Positions 6,215 through 6,948 of a stretch of DNA of 6,948 nucleotides are shown piece after piece. Under the pieces are notes generated by a model. It was given only the letters and a program-made list of their open reading frames with translations. It was not told where the DNA came from and made no database searches. Source of the stretch: Synergistaceae bacterium (GTDB lineage: Bacteria; Synergistota; Synergistia; Synergistales; Synergistaceae); the NCBI GenBank assembly GCA_031264605.1, contig JAISDQ010000249.1, forward strand, positions 1-6,948, given 5' to 3'. Both the position numbers and the translations under genes were made by a program. Numbering within the stretch: the first letter of the stretch is position 1; each line of letters starts with the position of its first letter.

Positions 6215-6221
6215 CCCCCTC
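6215..6221 (-). promoter_or_regulatory. Ribosome binding site of the AAA+ gene
   Basis: GAGGGGG on the minus strand, 6 nt before the ATG at 6208. It decides the start against the 57-codon longer in-frame version beginning at 6379. Confidence 0.75.
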
Positions 6222-6243
6222 GTATTTATGTTTTTCGGTATTT

Positions 6244-6257
6244 CCGGCCGCCGCCGG
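6244..6257 (-). promoter_or_regulatory. GC-rich hairpin in the AAA+ leader
   Basis: CCGGC (6244-6248) and GCCGG (6253-6257) form a 5-bp GC stem with a 4-nt loop in the roughly 80-nt leader between the proposed promoter and the Shine-Dalgarno. Further GC-rich segments at 6260-6280 could extend it. A role in translation control or messenger stability is only a guess. Confidence 0.3.
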
Positions 6258-6295
6258 CAAAGCGGCTCGCGGCTCTTGCCCTCGGTTCGCCGTTC

Positions 6296-6301
6296 ATTAT
6301 A
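6296..6301 (-). promoter_or_regulatory. Promoter -10 of the AAA+ gene
   Basis: A perfect TATAAT on the minus strand, about 88 nt before the ATG. The -35 zone (about 6319-6324) is poor (AAACAT), but the 24 nt above it (6326-6349) are strongly A/T-rich and could act as an UP element. This region lies inside the rejected N-terminal extension. Confidence 0.5.
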
Positions 6302-6325
6302 TAAAGACGCGCCGAAAGATGTTTG

Positions 6326-6387
6326 AAAAAAACTTGCGAATATGAAAAACGCGCCGCCGGCTTTTCGGCGAGTTCGCAATTTTTTTT
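6326..6387. repeat. Long inverted repeat in the divergent control region (bidirectional terminator-like)
   Basis: The left arm 6326-6340 is A7-C-TTGCGAA and the right arm 6373-6387 is TTCGCAA-T8; they pair at 14 of 15 positions around a 32-nt loop. Inside the loop CGCCG (6352-6356) pairs with CGGCG (6366-6370). Each strand therefore shows a stem closing with a T7-T8 run, the form of a bidirectional intrinsic terminator. It is upstream of both divergent genes, not behind either, and touches the AAA+ -35/UP region, so an operator or insulator role is equally possible. Confidence 0.55.
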
Positions 6388-6440
6388 GAGCGACCGTTCA
6401 TAAAACGTCTGTTATTATTACGCCATACGGAAAATTCATC

Positions 6441-6491
6441 ATGACGAGGGCGTTGGACAGCAGCGCGCCGATAGGGAGGACATTCGCTTGA
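6441..6491 (+). other. Candidate 16-codon leader ORF overlapping the ankyrin gene start
   Basis: An ATG at 6441 opens 16 codons whose TGA (6489-6491) overlaps the TTG start of the ankyrin gene as TTGA. The Shine-Dalgarno of the ankyrin gene lies within it. No good ribosome binding site precedes the ATG, so it may be chance; if translated, it could couple to the TTG start. Confidence 0.2.
6474..6480 (+). promoter_or_regulatory. Ribosome binding site of the ankyrin gene
   Basis: GGGAGGA, 7 nt before the TTG at 6488. It supports the rare TTG start, since the next in-frame ATG (6512) has no such site. Confidence 0.75.
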
Positions 6492-6948
6492 GAAAATTTT
6501 ACTGGAAAGACATGTTCGCCAAAAACGATCCCGACAAATTGATTCGCGCGATAGAGAGCGCTCTTTCGGGCGATGAAATATACGACGCCGACAGCGGAAG
6601 CGATGGGATGAGTTTGTTCGAGGCCGCCGTCCGCTGGGGAAACGCCGAAACGGTGAAAGCCTGCATCACAAAGGGAGCGGACGCCGATTACCGCGACATT
6701 GAAAAAATGAGTGCGGACTCGCGGGATTTCGAGAATTCCGCGCTGTGGGCAGCGATATCGGAGCGCAACACGGATACGTTGAAAGCGCTTCTCGGCGCGG
6801 GAGCGAACGTGAGAGTCGTCAAGAAAATCAACTGGGATTTGAGGACCAACGTTTTTCCCGAGGCGGAGACGGACAATCCTTCTCTTGAGACGCTGGAATA
6901 CAAACGTTATCTCGATTCGGGCGAGGAAATTTTGAAAATATTGAAGGA
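6488..6948 (+). CDS. Ankyrin-repeat protein (3' partial)
   Basis: The frame is open to the window edge, giving 153 complete codons. It starts with TTG behind GGGAGGA. Two ankyrin repeats are visible: residues about 41-70 (GMSLFEAAVRWGNAETVKAC, then ITKGADADYRD) and about 83-110 (SALWAAISERNTDTLKALLG, then AGANV). Both have the family pattern of paired helices followed by a G-A-(D/N) turn. After residue 120 an acidic segment (E-A-E-T-D-N-P-S-L-E) leads into YLDSGEEILKILK, possibly the next repeat. Ankyrin repeats are protein-binding scaffolds, so this is likely a cytosolic binding partner or regulator; no signal peptide is seen. It is divergent from the AAA+ gene across a shared control region, which hints at a functional pair but does not prove it. 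Confidence 0.85.
   Translation, partial: MRKFYWKDMFAKNDPDKLIRAIESALSGDEIYDADSGSDGMSLFEAAVRWGNAETVKACITKGADADYRDIEKMSADSRDFENSALWAAISERNTDTLKALLGAGANVRVVKKINWDLRTNVFPEAETDNPSLETLEYKRYLDSGEEILKILK

Noticed and set aside
6209..6379. N-terminal 57-residue extension of the AAA+ protein
   Set aside because: It covers the TATAAT promoter and the leader, and a strong Shine-Dalgarno sits just before ATG 6208.

Overview
The window looks like a chromosomal segment of an anaerobic, probably diderm bacterium with moderate to high GC. It has strong Shine-Dalgarno sites, frequent TTG and GTG starts, a periplasmic-type polyferredoxin next to a Tat exporter, and a secreted GLUG-repeat protein. A member of the Synergistota or a clostridial relative would fit, but that is an impression from gene style and not a proven assignment.

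Layout. Positions 1-1374 (+) are an operon: the 3' end of a MauM/NapG-like 4Fe-4S ferredoxin, then tatA and tatC. Together they suggest an export machine co-expressed with a redox protein that may be its substrate or partner. Positions 1375-1608 are an AT-rich convergent intergenic stretch without a convincing gene. Positions 1609-3048 (-) encode a secreted protein with eight GLUG repeats, each carrying a Cys; it is visibly more AT-rich than its neighbours and has its own extended -10 promoter. Positions 3152-3775 (-) hold a damaged DNA-3-methyladenine glycosylase: the first 130 residues are typical of the family, but the DNA-binding hairpin and catalytic half are replaced by unrelated, palindrome-rich DNA. 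A 42-codon ORF (3772-3900, -) overlaps its start by ATGA.

Positions 3849-4070 form an unusual inverted-repeat locus. Two 44-nt arms are 35/44 identical, all nine differences are transitions, and a perfect 17-bp hairpin lies between them. It sits directly after the stop of a CbxX/SpoVK-type AAA+ ATPase (4079-6208, -) with a degenerate first AAA module and an intact second one. Divergent from the ATPase, across a control region with a second long inverted repeat (6326-6387), starts an ankyrin-repeat protein (6488 to the window end, +) that the ORF list misses because it runs off the edge.

The most unusual items are the 3849-4070 inverted-repeat element, the half-replaced glycosylase, and the divergent AAA+/ankyrin pair with its symmetric intergenic structure. 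None is proved to be a new system by sequence reading alone.
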